Shown here: in pieces, positions 18,531-27,674 of the stretch
Numbering within the stretch: the stretch's first letter is position 1
How the letters are laid out: every line of letters begins with the position of its first letter
DNA from: Colwellia polaris
GTDB taxonomy: Bacteria > Pseudomonadota > Gammaproteobacteria > Enterobacterales > Alteromonadaceae
Reading direction: 5' to 3'
Assembly (NCBI RefSeq): GCF_002104515.1
Contig: NZ_NBOE01000012.1
Coordinates: 83,828-147,827, forward strand
DNA: 64,000 nucleotides
Translations under genes and position numbers: made by a program
Notes under the pieces: generated by a model
Database searches by the model: none
Told to the model about the DNA's origin: nothing
What the model saw: only the letters and a program-made list of their open reading frames with translations

Positions 18531-19325
18531 TTATTTGAAAATATGTTCTGGTCCAGGAAAGTTACCTTGGCTAACTTCGTCAATATAAAGCTCTACCGCT
18601 TTTTTAATATCACCGGTATCGATTAAAAAATTACGTGAAAATTTTGGCATGTAACTGCACGAAATACCTAAGGCGTCGTGCATCACTAAAATTTGTCCAT
18701 CGGTATCTTTACCTGCACCAATACCTATGGTCGGTATAGATATCGCTTCGGTAATCGCTTTGCCTAAACTACTTGGAATACATTCTAATACGAGTAGTTG
18801 CGCGCCAGCCGCTTCTAATGCTTTGGCGTTTTCTATCATTTCTTGAGCTTTAGCGCTGTCTCTACCTTGCACTTTAAAACCACCAAAAACATTAACTGAC
18901 TGAGGTGTTAAGCCTAAATGTGCACAAACAGGAATACCACGTTCCACAAGGCCTTTAATGGTTTCTTCTAACCATTGACCACCTTCAATTTTTACAATGC
19001 TAGCACCTGCCTGCATTAATTTAGCCGCATTTATATAGGCTTGCTCGGTAGTTGCGTAACTCATGAACGGCATATCAGCAATAATTAACGTGTTTTCTAC
19101 ACCACGTTTTACACACTGTGTATGATACGCCATATGGTCAATATCAACCGGTAGAGTGTCGTCATGGCCTTGTAAAACCATACCTAAAGAGTCACCAATT
19201 AAAATGGCATGAATGCCAGCTTGATCAAATATTTTCGCAAAACTGGCATCATAGGCAGTAATGGTGGTAATTTTTTCACCTTGTTGTTTCATTTTCATTA
19301 AGGTGGCAGTGGTTATTTTAGCCAT
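18531..19325 (-). CDS. panB: 3-methyl-2-oxobutanoate hydroxymethyltransferase
   Basis: This 264-residue enzyme performs the first step of pantothenate synthesis, adding a hydroxymethyl group to ketoisovalerate. Family motifs [17 protein letters not shown] near residue 44 and KIEGG near residue 114 are present. It sits between folK and panC in the same orientation as in E. coli. Confidence 0.97.
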   Translation of the reverse strand: MAKITTATLMKMKQQGEKITTITAYDASFAKIFDQAGIHAILIGDSLGMVLQGHDDTLPVDIDHMAYHTQCVKRGVENTLIIADMPFMSYATTEQAYINAAKLMQAGASIVKIEGGQWLEETIKGLVERGIPVCAHLGLTPQSVNVFGGFKVQGRDSAKAQEMIENAKALEAAGAQLLVLECIPSSLGKAITEAISIPTIGIGAGKDTDGQILVMHDALGISCSYMPKFSRNFLIDTGDIKKAVELYIDEVSQGNFPGPEHIFK

Positions 19326-19379
19326 ATTATTTCCGTTTGTTATGATGCCGTGTTTTGTTTTTATTTTAGAGTTTATAGT

Positions 19380-19871
19380 CTAACTTAACTTGCTGTGAAT
19401 TTTTAACCCATTTCGAGCAATATTGCTAGCTAATTCATCAATACTATCACCATCGGGTAAAAATAAATCGCTCGTAATTTCAGCTAAAGGTAACAATACA
19501 AACTCACGCTGCTTTAAGCCGTAATGGGGAATAGTTAAGCGAGTGGTATTTATAACTTCTTGATCAAATAAGATAATATCTAAATCTAATATTCGAGCAC
19601 CCCAACGGTCGTCTTTTCTTATGCGACCTGTAATGGTTTCAATATGCTGTAGCTGCTCTAATAATTCAATAGCGCTTTTATTAGTTTCAAGCGCGACAAC
19701 AGCATTCATGTAATCGGGCTGGTCTTGCGGACCCATTGGCCGACTAAAATATAACGAAGATATTTTGATTACGTTACCGCCATCAAGTTGCTTTAGCTTC
19801 TCTATTGCAGTAATTATTTGGGCTTGCGGATCAGATAAATTACTACCTAATCCGATATAAGCAAGTGACAT
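19380..19871 (-). CDS. folK: HPPK, folate pathway pyrophosphokinase
   Basis: This 163-residue 6-hydroxymethyl-7,8-dihydropterin pyrophosphokinase begins MSLAYIGLGSNLSDP and has the family motif RWGARILDLDIILF near residue 90. The ATG overlaps the pcnB stop codon (TAATG), so translation is coupled. Confidence 0.96.
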   Translation of the reverse strand: MSLAYIGLGSNLSDPQAQIITAIEKLKQLDGGNVIKISSLYFSRPMGPQDQPDYMNAVVALETNKSAIELLEQLQHIETITGRIRKDDRWGARILDLDIILFDQEVINTTRLTIPHYGLKQREFVLLPLAEITSDLFLPDGDSIDELASNIARNGLKIHSKLS

Positions 19872-21295
19872 TACGCTTCTTTACTAGCATGTTGAACACG
19901 AGGCTTTCGACGCTTACGTGTTGTACGGCGAGGGCCACTTTTGTTGCTGGTAATGCTTTTAATCATCACTTGTTGCGTATCTATGTTGCAGGCTTGAAAA
20001 TCGCCCCACCATTTTGCTAATTCTTGCAGTGCCGCAGCTTCTTCAGGGTTTTTGTTAGTGGCACCTTCAATTTCAGCACGGAGTAAAAGGAAATCATAAC
20101 CCGCTCTAAATTTAGGGTGCTCAAGCGCTTTATAGGCACGTTTACCATCTCGACGCGCTAGCTTTTCTTGTAAAATCCAAATATCTTTCATTACTGCTTG
20201 GAAGCGTTTCGGAATAGCAATACTGCGTTGTTGCTCAGACATTATTTCACTTAATGCACCAAAAAATGCATCTTGTGGTGTTAGTTGTGTTTCACTGTTT
20301 AAGCGCTGTATGTGCTCTTGCATTGGATACCAAAGCATGGCTGCAAATAAAAATGCAGGTGTTACACGCTGATCATTATTTACACGGTAATCAGTGTTCT
20401 TCATGGCAAGCGCGATAAAGTCAGCTAAATAGGGTTGTGATTGTTGGTTAAGTTGCTGGTCAACGGCAGGGAAGAAATATTGAAATAAGTTGTATTCACG
20501 CAGCAACTGAAAATTTTCTACCGCTTTACCTGACATAAACAGTTTCAAAAACTCTTCAAATAAACGTGCCGGTGGAATGTTGGCCATTAAAGGCGCTAAA
20601 TCTACTATCGGTGCTTTGGTGTCAGGATGAATTTCCATACCTAATTTGGTTGAAAATCGAATAGCGCGCAGCATTCTAACCGGATCTTCACGATAGCGAG
20701 TTTCAGGATCGCCAATTAAGCGTATTTGTTTGGCATAAACATCGGCAACACCGTTGGCAAAATCATAAACTTTAAAGTCTTTAGCAGAGTAATAAAGGGC
20801 ATTGATCGTGAAGTCTCGACGCTCAGCGTCTTCTTCAATACTGCCATAAATATTGTCGCGTAATAGCATGCCATCTTCATTTTGCTTTGATGTTTTTTGG
20901 TCTTTATCATTATCGTGGTGGCCGCGAAAGGTAGCTACTTCAATAATTTCTCTGCCAAAAACAATATGGGCAAGACGAAAACGGCGACCAATAAGACGGC
21001 AATTTCTAAATAAAGCTTTAATTTGTTCTGGGGTGGCGTTAGTTGCTATATCGAAATCTTTAGGGGTTAAACCTAAAAGAATGTCGCGAACTCCGCCGCC
21101 AACTAGATAAGCGTCATATCCGCCTTTATTTAAGCGATACAATACTTTTAAAGCATTGTGACTCATGTGTTTTCTAGATACAGGGTGCTGATCACGAGAA
21201 AGGATAATTGGCTGCTCAAATGAAGGTTGAGTAGAGTTGTTTTTTCGTGCTTTTCCAAGTACTTTTTTACACAAGTTGATGACGCTTTTGATAAT
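19871..21295 (-). CDS. pcnB: Poly(A) polymerase I, probably AUU-initiated
   Basis: This is a protein of about 474 residues that adds poly(A) tails to RNA for decay. The nucleotidyltransferase motif is LVGGGVRDILLGLTPKDFD; the RNA-binding tail is arginine-rich (GPRRTTRKRRKPR). The obvious TTG at 21274 leaves the protein short. Seven codons upstream, an in-frame ATT at 21295-21293 has GGGG 7-8 bases before it. The added residues (M/I-IKSVIN) align without gaps to E. coli PcnB (FTRVANFCRKVL region), which is known to start at AUU. The start is therefore inferred from conservation and the ribosome binding site. Confidence 0.88.
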   Translation of the reverse strand: MIKSVINLCKKVLGKARKNNSTQPSFEQPIILSRDQHPVSRKHMSHNALKVLYRLNKGGYDAYLVGGGVRDILLGLTPKDFDIATNATPEQIKALFRNCRLIGRRFRLAHIVFGREIIEVATFRGHHDNDKDQKTSKQNEDGMLLRDNIYGSIEEDAERRDFTINALYYSAKDFKVYDFANGVADVYAKQIRLIGDPETRYREDPVRMLRAIRFSTKLGMEIHPDTKAPIVDLAPLMANIPPARLFEEFLKLFMSGKAVENFQLLREYNLFQYFFPAVDQQLNQQSQPYLADFIALAMKNTDYRVNNDQRVTPAFLFAAMLWYPMQEHIQRLNSETQLTPQDAFFGALSEIMSEQQRSIAIPKRFQAVMKDIWILQEKLARRDGKRAYKALEHPKFRAGYDFLLLRAEIEGATNKNPEEAAALQELAKWWGDFQACNIDTQQVMIKSITSNKSGPRRTTRKRRKPRVQHASKEA

Positions 21296-21383
21296 GGTGG
21301 ACCCCAGTTATATCATTAAATTTCTCGCGCAATGATATAACAGTGCAAGGTAAAAGAGAATGAAAACAGTGTGAAAAAACGGC

Positions 21384-22289
21384 TTATAGAACGATTTCTT
21401 GTGATTTTGGCACTTGGCTTATCGACCAGTGAGATATTGCCCAGTGTAAAAGCTCATCAACGCTAGCATCAAGCAGTTCATCATTTGGCTGTTGCCCGAG
21501 AAACGTTAATGCTGAAAATAATGAAGGTACGGGGCTACTTTTATCAATTTCAGGCGCGTTATTCTGTTTGCTTAATTTAAAGCCTTTTTCGGTTACCGCG
21601 AGTGGAAAATGACCATGTTGTGGAGGGAGTTTCTGTAATGTTTGGTAAAAACTTAATTGCCGAGCGGTAGGCTCGAGTAGGTCACAACCGCGAATTACAT
21701 GACTAATGTTTTGATAAATATCGTCTACAACAACAGCTAACTGATAAGCAAATAAGCCATCTTTTCTTAGCACGATGAAATCTTCTTTAGCAAGCGCAGC
21801 ATTACAATTGACTTGGCCTTGAATAAGATCGTTATATTGTGAAACGCCAAAACGGTTTATTACGCGAATGGCACTGTTATTTTGGGGTTGTTCAATATCA
21901 CGACAATGGCCTAAATATATCCCACCTATTGCTTTAATTTGCGCACGTGTACAGCGACAATAATAACTGGATTTTTGTTGAGCTAGCTCGGCTAATACGG
22001 CTTGATACAGAGCACTTTGCTGGCTTTGATAAAGCACTTCTTCATCCCAGTGTAAACCATAAGCGTCTAATGTTTTTAGAATTTCAGCGCTAGCGCCTTT
22101 TTTTTCTCTTGGGGGATCAATATCTTCAATTCTGACTAACCATTGGCCGTTATTGTGTTTGGCGTCTAAATAACTTGCTAGGGCGGCAATGAGAGAGCCG
22201 AAGTGTAAAAAACCAGAAGGGGATGGTGCAAAGCGACCTCGGTATTGTTGAGTAATACCAGGTCGCAACGTTTTATTAAATTCCAACAA
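21384..22289 (-). CDS. gluQ: Glutamyl-Q tRNA(Asp) synthetase
   Basis: This 301-residue protein is a shortened glutamyl-tRNA synthetase lacking the anticodon-binding domain. It attaches glutamate to queuosine at position 34 of tRNA(Asp). It has the HIGH-type motif PSPSGFLHFGS (near 22-32), zinc ligands in YYCRCTR and HCRD, and the KMSKS-type GFKLSKQNN. It starts 11 bases after the dksA stop, the order known from many gammaproteobacteria. Confidence 0.95.
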   Translation of the reverse strand: MLEFNKTLRPGITQQYRGRFAPSPSGFLHFGSLIAALASYLDAKHNNGQWLVRIEDIDPPREKKGASAEILKTLDAYGLHWDEEVLYQSQQSALYQAVLAELAQQKSSYYCRCTRAQIKAIGGIYLGHCRDIEQPQNNSAIRVINRFGVSQYNDLIQGQVNCNAALAKEDFIVLRKDGLFAYQLAVVVDDIYQNISHVIRGCDLLEPTARQLSFYQTLQKLPPQHGHFPLAVTEKGFKLSKQNNAPEIDKSSPVPSLFSALTFLGQQPNDELLDASVDELLHWAISHWSISQVPKSQEIVL

Positions 22290-22300
22290 AGTCGAAGGTA

Positions 22301-22741
22301 TTAACCTGCGAGTTGACGTTCTTTGATTTCTTGTAAAGTTTTACATTCAATACAAAGATCAGCCGTTGGACGAGCTTCTAAACGACGAATGCCGATTTCG
22401 ATGCCGCAAGAGTCACAAAAACCGAAATCATCATCTTCAATTAATTGTAACGTTTTCTCAATTTTTTTAATTAGCTTACGTTCGCGGTCACGAGTGCGTA
22501 ATTCAAGACTGAACTCTTCTTCTTGAGCAGCACGGTCAACAGGGTCAGGGAAATTCGCCGCTTCATCCTGCATGTGAGTTACGGTGCGATCTACTTCTTG
22601 TCGAAGTTGTACTCGCCAAGCATCTAGAATTTTTTTAAAATGTTCTAGTTGCGCTTCATTCATGTATTCTTCGTTAGGCTTTTCAACGTAAGGGTCAACG
22701 CCCGCTAATGCTAAAATACCTAATGTTTTTTGTGTTGGCAT
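22301..22741 (-). CDS. dksA: RNA polymerase-binding transcription factor DksA
   Basis: This 146-residue protein works with ppGpp in the stringent response. It has a coiled-coil with the tip region [11 protein letters not shown] and a zinc finger CDSC...CIEC near the C-terminus. The start is the ATG at 22741 with AGGAG 7 bases upstream; an in-frame extension to 22804 lacks family similarity. Confidence 0.97.
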   Translation of the reverse strand: MPTQKTLGILALAGVDPYVEKPNEEYMNEAQLEHFKKILDAWRVQLRQEVDRTVTHMQDEAANFPDPVDRAAQEEEFSLELRTRDRERKLIKKIEKTLQLIEDDDFGFCDSCGIEIGIRRLEARPTADLCIECKTLQEIKERQLAG

Positions 22742-23037
22742 GCTAATTCTCCTAATGCTACTAGACCTAAATCGATGGTAAATCGTTACATCGTGTAACG
22801 GCATCGCTTGGTTGCAACTGCCAATTTATATAGACCTGAAATATTCCACATATATTGTGTTAGCTAGTATAAAATTCAAGGCTTAATTGAAAATAATCAA
22901 GAAAAAATTGAAAAGTATTTATTAATGTTATCTGCTGTCTAAACTTTACCGAAAGTGACAATAATTTTTGAGCATGCTCTTTTAGCAAGTTTATAGCCCC
23001 TTCGTCAATCATTATTCTCGGTATTTCGTTGTTGAGG

Positions 23038-23748
23038 TTAAATAATTACAGGTACTTTATCCGCTAAAAATATATTGAAATTGTGTTGTTCTTTTTTGAA
23101 TTTTGCTTTGTAGGCAATAATTTCAACACCTTGCTGACTTGCTTCACGAAGTAACTTGGCATAGTTAATGTCAATATGCTCGGCGGGTTTTACGTCATTA
23201 ATACCTGAATGCAATACAGCAAATAACAGTACTGCGCGGTGCCCTTGTGCTGCAATCGCCATTAATTCTCGTAAATGTTTTTGTCCCCGTAAGGTTACAG
23301 CATCAGGGAAGTAGCCTTGATTCGCTGTAAGTAAAGTGACACTTTTCACTTCTATATATGTTTCTCGGCCACTCTTATCGGTTAGATGAAAGTCGATTTT
23401 ACTATTTTCATCGCCGTACTTTACTTCTCGACTTAATGAAGTGAAGTCTTGTAGCTCTGTAATAGTACCCTTTAAAAGTGCTTGTTCTGTTAGCTGATTA
23501 GCGCGAATAGTATTAACACAAATGAAGTGTTTGTCTTGAGTTTGTGTTAACTCCCAACTAAATGGGTACTTGCGTTTTAGATTGTCTGAAGTGCTATACC
23601 AAACTAGGTCATTGGGCTCAGCACAGCCAGTCATTGCCCCAGTGTTTGCCACATGAATGGTACACTCACTGTGATCTTCTAATGTAATATCAGCGAGGAA
23701 GCGTTTATAGCGCTTAATGAGTTTTGCCTTTTTAAGAGGAATTTCCAT
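23038..23748 (-). CDS. sfsA: SfsA family DNA-binding protein
   Basis: This is a 236-residue SfsA with the typical motif [14 protein letters not shown] near residue 32 and a nuclease-like core ([30 protein letters not shown]). E. coli SfsA was linked to sugar fermentation; its real activity is unclear. It keeps the conserved dksA-sfsA neighbourhood. Confidence 0.94.
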   Translation of the reverse strand: MEIPLKKAKLIKRYKRFLADITLEDHSECTIHVANTGAMTGCAEPNDLVWYSTSDNLKRKYPFSWELTQTQDKHFICVNTIRANQLTEQALLKGTITELQDFTSLSREVKYGDENSKIDFHLTDKSGRETYIEVKSVTLLTANQGYFPDAVTLRGQKHLRELMAIAAQGHRAVLLFAVLHSGINDVKPAEHIDINYAKLLREASQQGVEIIAYKAKFKKEQHNFNIFLADKVPVII

Positions 23749-23837
23749 TTTTTTAGTGGTAAAAAGTATTTGCTTTAGTTTACGTTATTCACTATTGAAC
23801 TGCTAATGCTTGAGCAGGTAAAACTGGTAATTAATGT

Positions 23838-24683
23838 CTACAAAGGACTCGTAAGGTTAAGATTTTTCGACATATATAAATCGTCATACTTTAATCCACC
23901 GTTACCATACGGACGTGACTTTGGCCCGGTATTGGTATTCATTAAAAAATAAATAAGTGGTAATTCTCTCGCCATTCTAAATGTAGCATTTGAATAAACT
24001 TTTGTTTGATGTGGGAATTCTTCTGAGCCTTGAATGTATACATCATAGGTTTGTCCATTTTCACTTAATAACGCGTTATTTACGACATACCAAATTTGAT
24101 ACCAAACTCCTGGTATCAATGGCTTTGCATCTTGCTGTTTTACAGGGTTAAAAATATTGGCGTAGCCTTTTCCCTTTTTTACCATAAGCGCCCCTGTATT
24201 GATTAAACCATTAGATTCAGTTTTATCGGTGACTCTAAGCGTAGGTTCAAAAGCGTTATAGTCGTTAAGTTCAATGTCTTTTGGTTGCATGTTACTTATG
24301 CCAAATGCATGGTTGTTGGGAAAAGACTCAACATTTATTCGAGTATAAAAAGTGTAAGTTTCTCCGACAGCTACTTGTATGGGCAACTTTTTATAAGTGA
24401 GCGCCTTCCGATTGCCTACTATGTTTTCTGCAGCAGGCTTTTTAATTAAATAGTTATTGGTTTTTATTTTTGAACCTTCACTTCGTTGTTCAGTTATTTG
24501 CGGGTTGGGTAGCTTAGGTGACGTATCATTTTTAGTGTCTGCTTTCGTCCATCCTTGTAGGGTGTTTTTTTGTTCGAAGTTATCGATTAATAACCAAGTA
24601 TTATCTTGAGCTTGCGTTTGCGTTGTAATAACGAGGATACATATTGTCAGAAAATAATTAATTTTATAGTGACTTAAGCTCAT
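23838..24683 (-). CDS. Secreted protein, possible carbohydrate-binding fold
   Basis: This 281-residue protein has a signal peptide (about 1-25, ending TQTQAQ-DN). The mature part starts WLLIDNFEQKNTLQGW, a beginning seen in jelly-roll sugar-binding or polysaccharide-lyase-associated domains. It is rich in aromatic and asparagine residues, with YTFYTRINVESFP and VWYQIWYVV strands. No catalytic motif is recognised. It is an insertion between sfsA and pepB compared with E. coli. The function is inference only. Confidence 0.5.
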   Translation of the reverse strand: MSLSHYKINYFLTICILVITTQTQAQDNTWLLIDNFEQKNTLQGWTKADTKNDTSPKLPNPQITEQRSEGSKIKTNNYLIKKPAAENIVGNRKALTYKKLPIQVAVGETYTFYTRINVESFPNNHAFGISNMQPKDIELNDYNAFEPTLRVTDKTESNGLINTGALMVKKGKGYANIFNPVKQQDAKPLIPGVWYQIWYVVNNALLSENGQTYDVYIQGSEEFPHQTKVYSNATFRMARELPLIYFLMNTNTGPKSRPYGNGGLKYDDLYMSKNLNLTSPL

Positions 24684-24863
24684 TTTTTTGAAAACCTTGT
24701 ATTATAAAAGCTTAAATATATAAGTTTATTTGAGCTTTGATGACTGATCTTGCATTTAGCTAAAGCCTAGCAAAAAAGCTTTGTGGGTTAAGCAAGTGCA
24801 AGGTTAATTATTTACTTATGTAGTGTAAACTATCAGCATAAAAATTAATGTAAAGGCGATAAC

Positions 24864-26168
24864 ATGACAACAGTTAATTCTGCTCCAGTATCAATAACGT
24901 TGACCACAACGAATAATGTACAAGGTTGGCAGCAAGATAAAACGCTCCAAATTAGCCAAGATAATATTGCTATTTATTTACCAGAAGAGGCTGCTTTTCG
25001 TTCTCGAAAAATACAAATGGCGGCACGTAAAATTGAAAAATTAGGCATTGAACATGCATCTTTACAAGGTGATGCTTGGGATGAGGCAAGTCAATGGGCA
25101 TTTGCCCTTGGTTTTAGTTGTGTTAATAAATTAGAAAATATTAGCTTTTGTGGCGAGCCAGCTTTAATTGAGCGTTTAAGTAATAAACTAGCTGTGTATG
25201 CTTGGAGTCGTGATTTAACCAACCAAACACCCGCAGAGTTATACCCATTAAAGCTTGCGCAACTTACTACAGACTATATTAAAAACATTGCACCAGCCCA
25301 TGTTTCAACACGTCTTGTTCAAGGTAAAGCCTTAGAAGAAGAACAATGGATGGGTATTTACAATGTGGGTAAAGGTAGTGTTAATGAGCCTTGTTTACTC
25401 GAATTAGACTTCAACCCAACGGGTGATGAAAATGCACAAGTAGCAGCATGCTTAGTCGGTAAAGGCATTACGTTTGATAGTGGTGGTTACAGCATTAAAA
25501 GTAACGCAGGTATGTTTGACATGAAGTGCGATATGGGTGGTGCTGCGGTTGTTGCAGGCGCTTTAGCCTTAGCAATGAAACAAGGCTTAAATCAACGTGT
25601 TAAGTTGTATCTTTGTTGTGCAGAAAACATGATTAGCCGTGATGCTTATAAATTGGGCGACATCATTACTTATAAAAATGGCGTAACTTGTGAAATCGCG
25701 AATACCGATGCTGAAGGCAGATTGGTGCTAGCTGATGGTTTAATGGCAGCAAGTGCAACAGGCGCGCCGATGATTATTGACGCTGCAACATTAACCGGTG
25801 CTGCTGTTAGTGCCACGGGTGGTGATTATACTGCCTTATTCGCACTAGACCAAAGTGCCGCAAGCCAAGCGCAAGTTTGTGCCAAAGCTACTGGTGAAGC
25901 TATTTGGCAATTACCACTAGAGCCATGGCATCAAGATAAATGCCCATCTGTGTTTGCTGATACTGCGAATAGTCGAACCATAAAAGGTGGTGGTCCTGGT
26001 GGCGCAAGTAATGCAGCAGGATTTTTATCTCGTTTTGTTGATAATGATGGCGCTGGTTGGTTACATTTTGATTTAGCGGGTGCTTATAACGGTAATGAGT
26101 CTGGCTTATGGGCAGCAGGTGCTACCGGCCTAGGCATTGCTACAATTGCAGATTTGATCTCGAAATAA
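24864..26168 (+). CDS. pepB: Aminopeptidase B (M17 family)
   Basis: This 434-residue metallopeptidase has motifs KGITFDSGGYSIK near residue 200 and NTDAEGRLVLADGL near residue 280, which carry the two-metal ligands. PepB trims N-terminal residues from peptides in the cytoplasm. Length and N-terminal domain match PepB rather than the longer PepA. In E. coli it is with the isc genes; here it sits between sfsA and thpR. Confidence 0.93.
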   Translation: MTTVNSAPVSITLTTTNNVQGWQQDKTLQISQDNIAIYLPEEAAFRSRKIQMAARKIEKLGIEHASLQGDAWDEASQWAFALGFSCVNKLENISFCGEPALIERLSNKLAVYAWSRDLTNQTPAELYPLKLAQLTTDYIKNIAPAHVSTRLVQGKALEEEQWMGIYNVGKGSVNEPCLLELDFNPTGDENAQVAACLVGKGITFDSGGYSIKSNAGMFDMKCDMGGAAVVAGALALAMKQGLNQRVKLYLCCAENMISRDAYKLGDIITYKNGVTCEIANTDAEGRLVLADGLMAASATGAPMIIDAATLTGAAVSATGGDYTALFALDQSAASQAQVCAKATGEAIWQLPLEPWHQDKCPSVFADTANSRTIKGGGPGGASNAAGFLSRFVDNDGAGWLHFDLAGAYNGNESGLWAAGATGLGIATIADLISK

Positions 26169-26344
26169 AAATCAGTAAAAACAAATTAAGTATTAATCAT
26201 TAAACATTGAGTATTAAACATAGCGGAAGCTAAACCTTTCGCTATTGCCAAATTATCCTCTATATACCTAATGTTTCCGACACAAATGAAGCGCTAAATA
26301 AGTAGATTAACTTTAATCACTACATGTTTTATGTTTTTCTGTGT

Positions 26345-26417
26345 GCTGATAGCTGATAGCTGATAGCTGATAGCTGATAGCTGATAGCTGATAGCTGATA
26401 GCTGATAGCTGATAGCT
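26345..26417. repeat. Heptad repeat array, copy 2: (GCTGATA)10
   Basis: Ten perfect tandem copies of GCTGATA, plus GCT, lie between the convergent pepB and STAS-like genes and end 15 bases before the latter's stop. The same heptad occurs in the array at 2070. Confidence 0.97.
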
Positions 26418-26432
26418 CTAAACTCTCACTTT

Positions 26433-26834
26433 TTAGTTGTATTGTAAATATTGCTCTAACCATGACTTTGCACTGTCGATATCACTAAAAACATAAAAAG
26501 TTATATCACAAGCTTGATAAATTCTGCGTAATTGTAATTGTTGAATATCAGCTGTACTGCTATCAATTAACACGCTGGCATTAGCAATTAGCCCTTGTTC
26601 TACACGATATTTGTTAACCTTAATTAATGCTTCTTCAGCTTCAGGAGAAAAAACACTATTACCGTAAAAAGCAATTAATAACCCCCAAGGTTGGCCAGAA
26701 AACTGATCACAAGCGTTATACATATCATCAATATATTTTTCGGTAACTTGTTCATTAAATGGGCCAAACGCTTCAACTTCTAAAATGTTCGATTGCGATG
26801 CTATTGAGTATTTGTCTTCTACTATTGTTTCCAT
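26433..26834 (-). CDS. Hypothetical protein, possible STAS/SpoIIAA-like fold
   Basis: This is a cytoplasmic acidic protein of about 133 residues with no recognised motif. Alternating strands and helices with a conserved-looking C-terminal AKSWLEQYL resemble SpoIIAA/STAS-like proteins. The N-terminus is ambiguous: three in-frame ATGs repeat ATGGAG units, and GGAG lies 6 bases before both 26846 and 26834. It may be a distant cousin of the 34763 gene. Confidence 0.55.
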   Translation of the reverse strand: METIVEDKYSIASQSNILEVEAFGPFNEQVTEKYIDDMYNACDQFSGQPWGLLIAFYGNSVFSPEAEEALIKVNKYRVEQGLIANASVLIDSSTADIQQLQLRRIYQACDITFYVFSDIDSAKSWLEQYLQYN

Positions 26835-26962
26835 TATTAGCTCCATTAATAACTCCATTTAAAACCGGGTGACAAGTGATAACAGTATTTTATTCTTTTG
26901 CCAAGTAAGCATAGTTTTCGAATTTTGCAAATTTAATTTGTATGTAAATTAACCGTATTAAT

Positions 26963-27529
26963 TTAAAGCTTCCAAGTTTTAACCGGGAAATATTTAACGC
27001 CTGAGTCAGTAGAGTAAGAGTGATATAAGCTAAAGCTTTTGATGCACATAGCGTGTTTTATTGCTGTATTTTCTATAATGAAGTCGGTATCTGTTAATGC
27101 GGGCTTAACTTTACGGTATAGGCTCAGATGAGGTTGATAGCGCTTTTGTTCTAAAGTGATATTACTGCTCCGGCTTAACTCAACAAGTGTAGTATTTAAA
27201 TACATTAGCCAGTTCGGGCTATGCTCAGGCATAAGATGTAATACTTGAGCTTTTTTAAAGTACCCAACTTTTGATAGCTGTAAAGAATAGGTTTGCTCGG
27301 GAAGTAGCAGTTTTAGGTGTTGTTGAATATCGTTGTGATGTTGATTAATTAGCGCCTGTAAATTGGTTTGTTGATTGTTTGCAAGCAGACCCAGAAAGGC
27401 CAATGTAACATGGAAATTATTCGGCTCAATGACCTTAAAAGGTAAGGCTAAATTTTGCGTACGCCATAAGGCAAGTGTAGCTTTATCAGCACTTGAAACA
27501 TCTAAGGCAAGAAACATACGTTTGTTCAT
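26963..27529 (-). CDS. thpR: RNA 2',3'-cyclic phosphodiesterase ThpR
   Basis: This 188-residue 2H phosphoesterase has its two catalytic motifs, HVTLAFLG (near 43) and HLSLYRKV (near 148). It is divergent from hrpB, as in E. coli. ThpR opens 2',3'-cyclic phosphate ends of RNA and can ligate tRNA halves in vitro. Confidence 0.9.
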   Translation of the reverse strand: MNKRMFLALDVSSADKATLALWRTQNLALPFKVIEPNNFHVTLAFLGLLANNQQTNLQALINQHHNDIQQHLKLLLPEQTYSLQLSKVGYFKKAQVLHLMPEHSPNWLMYLNTTLVELSRSSNITLEQKRYQPHLSLYRKVKPALTDTDFIIENTAIKHAMCIKSFSLYHSYSTDSGVKYFPVKTWKL

Positions 27530-27674
27530 GCTTGCACTGCTTTTATATTTGCGTTCATCAATAATTTGTCACTTAAAAAGTTAATAACGCGCTCGAGACA
27601 AAACAAACGCTAATCCGTTGTTATGGTAACATTAGCGCAATAAACGATAAACTGACGAAAACCTTTCATAATTT

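Noticed and set aside
26345..26417. Possible CRISPR array
   Set aside because: Units are contiguous 7-mers with no spacers.
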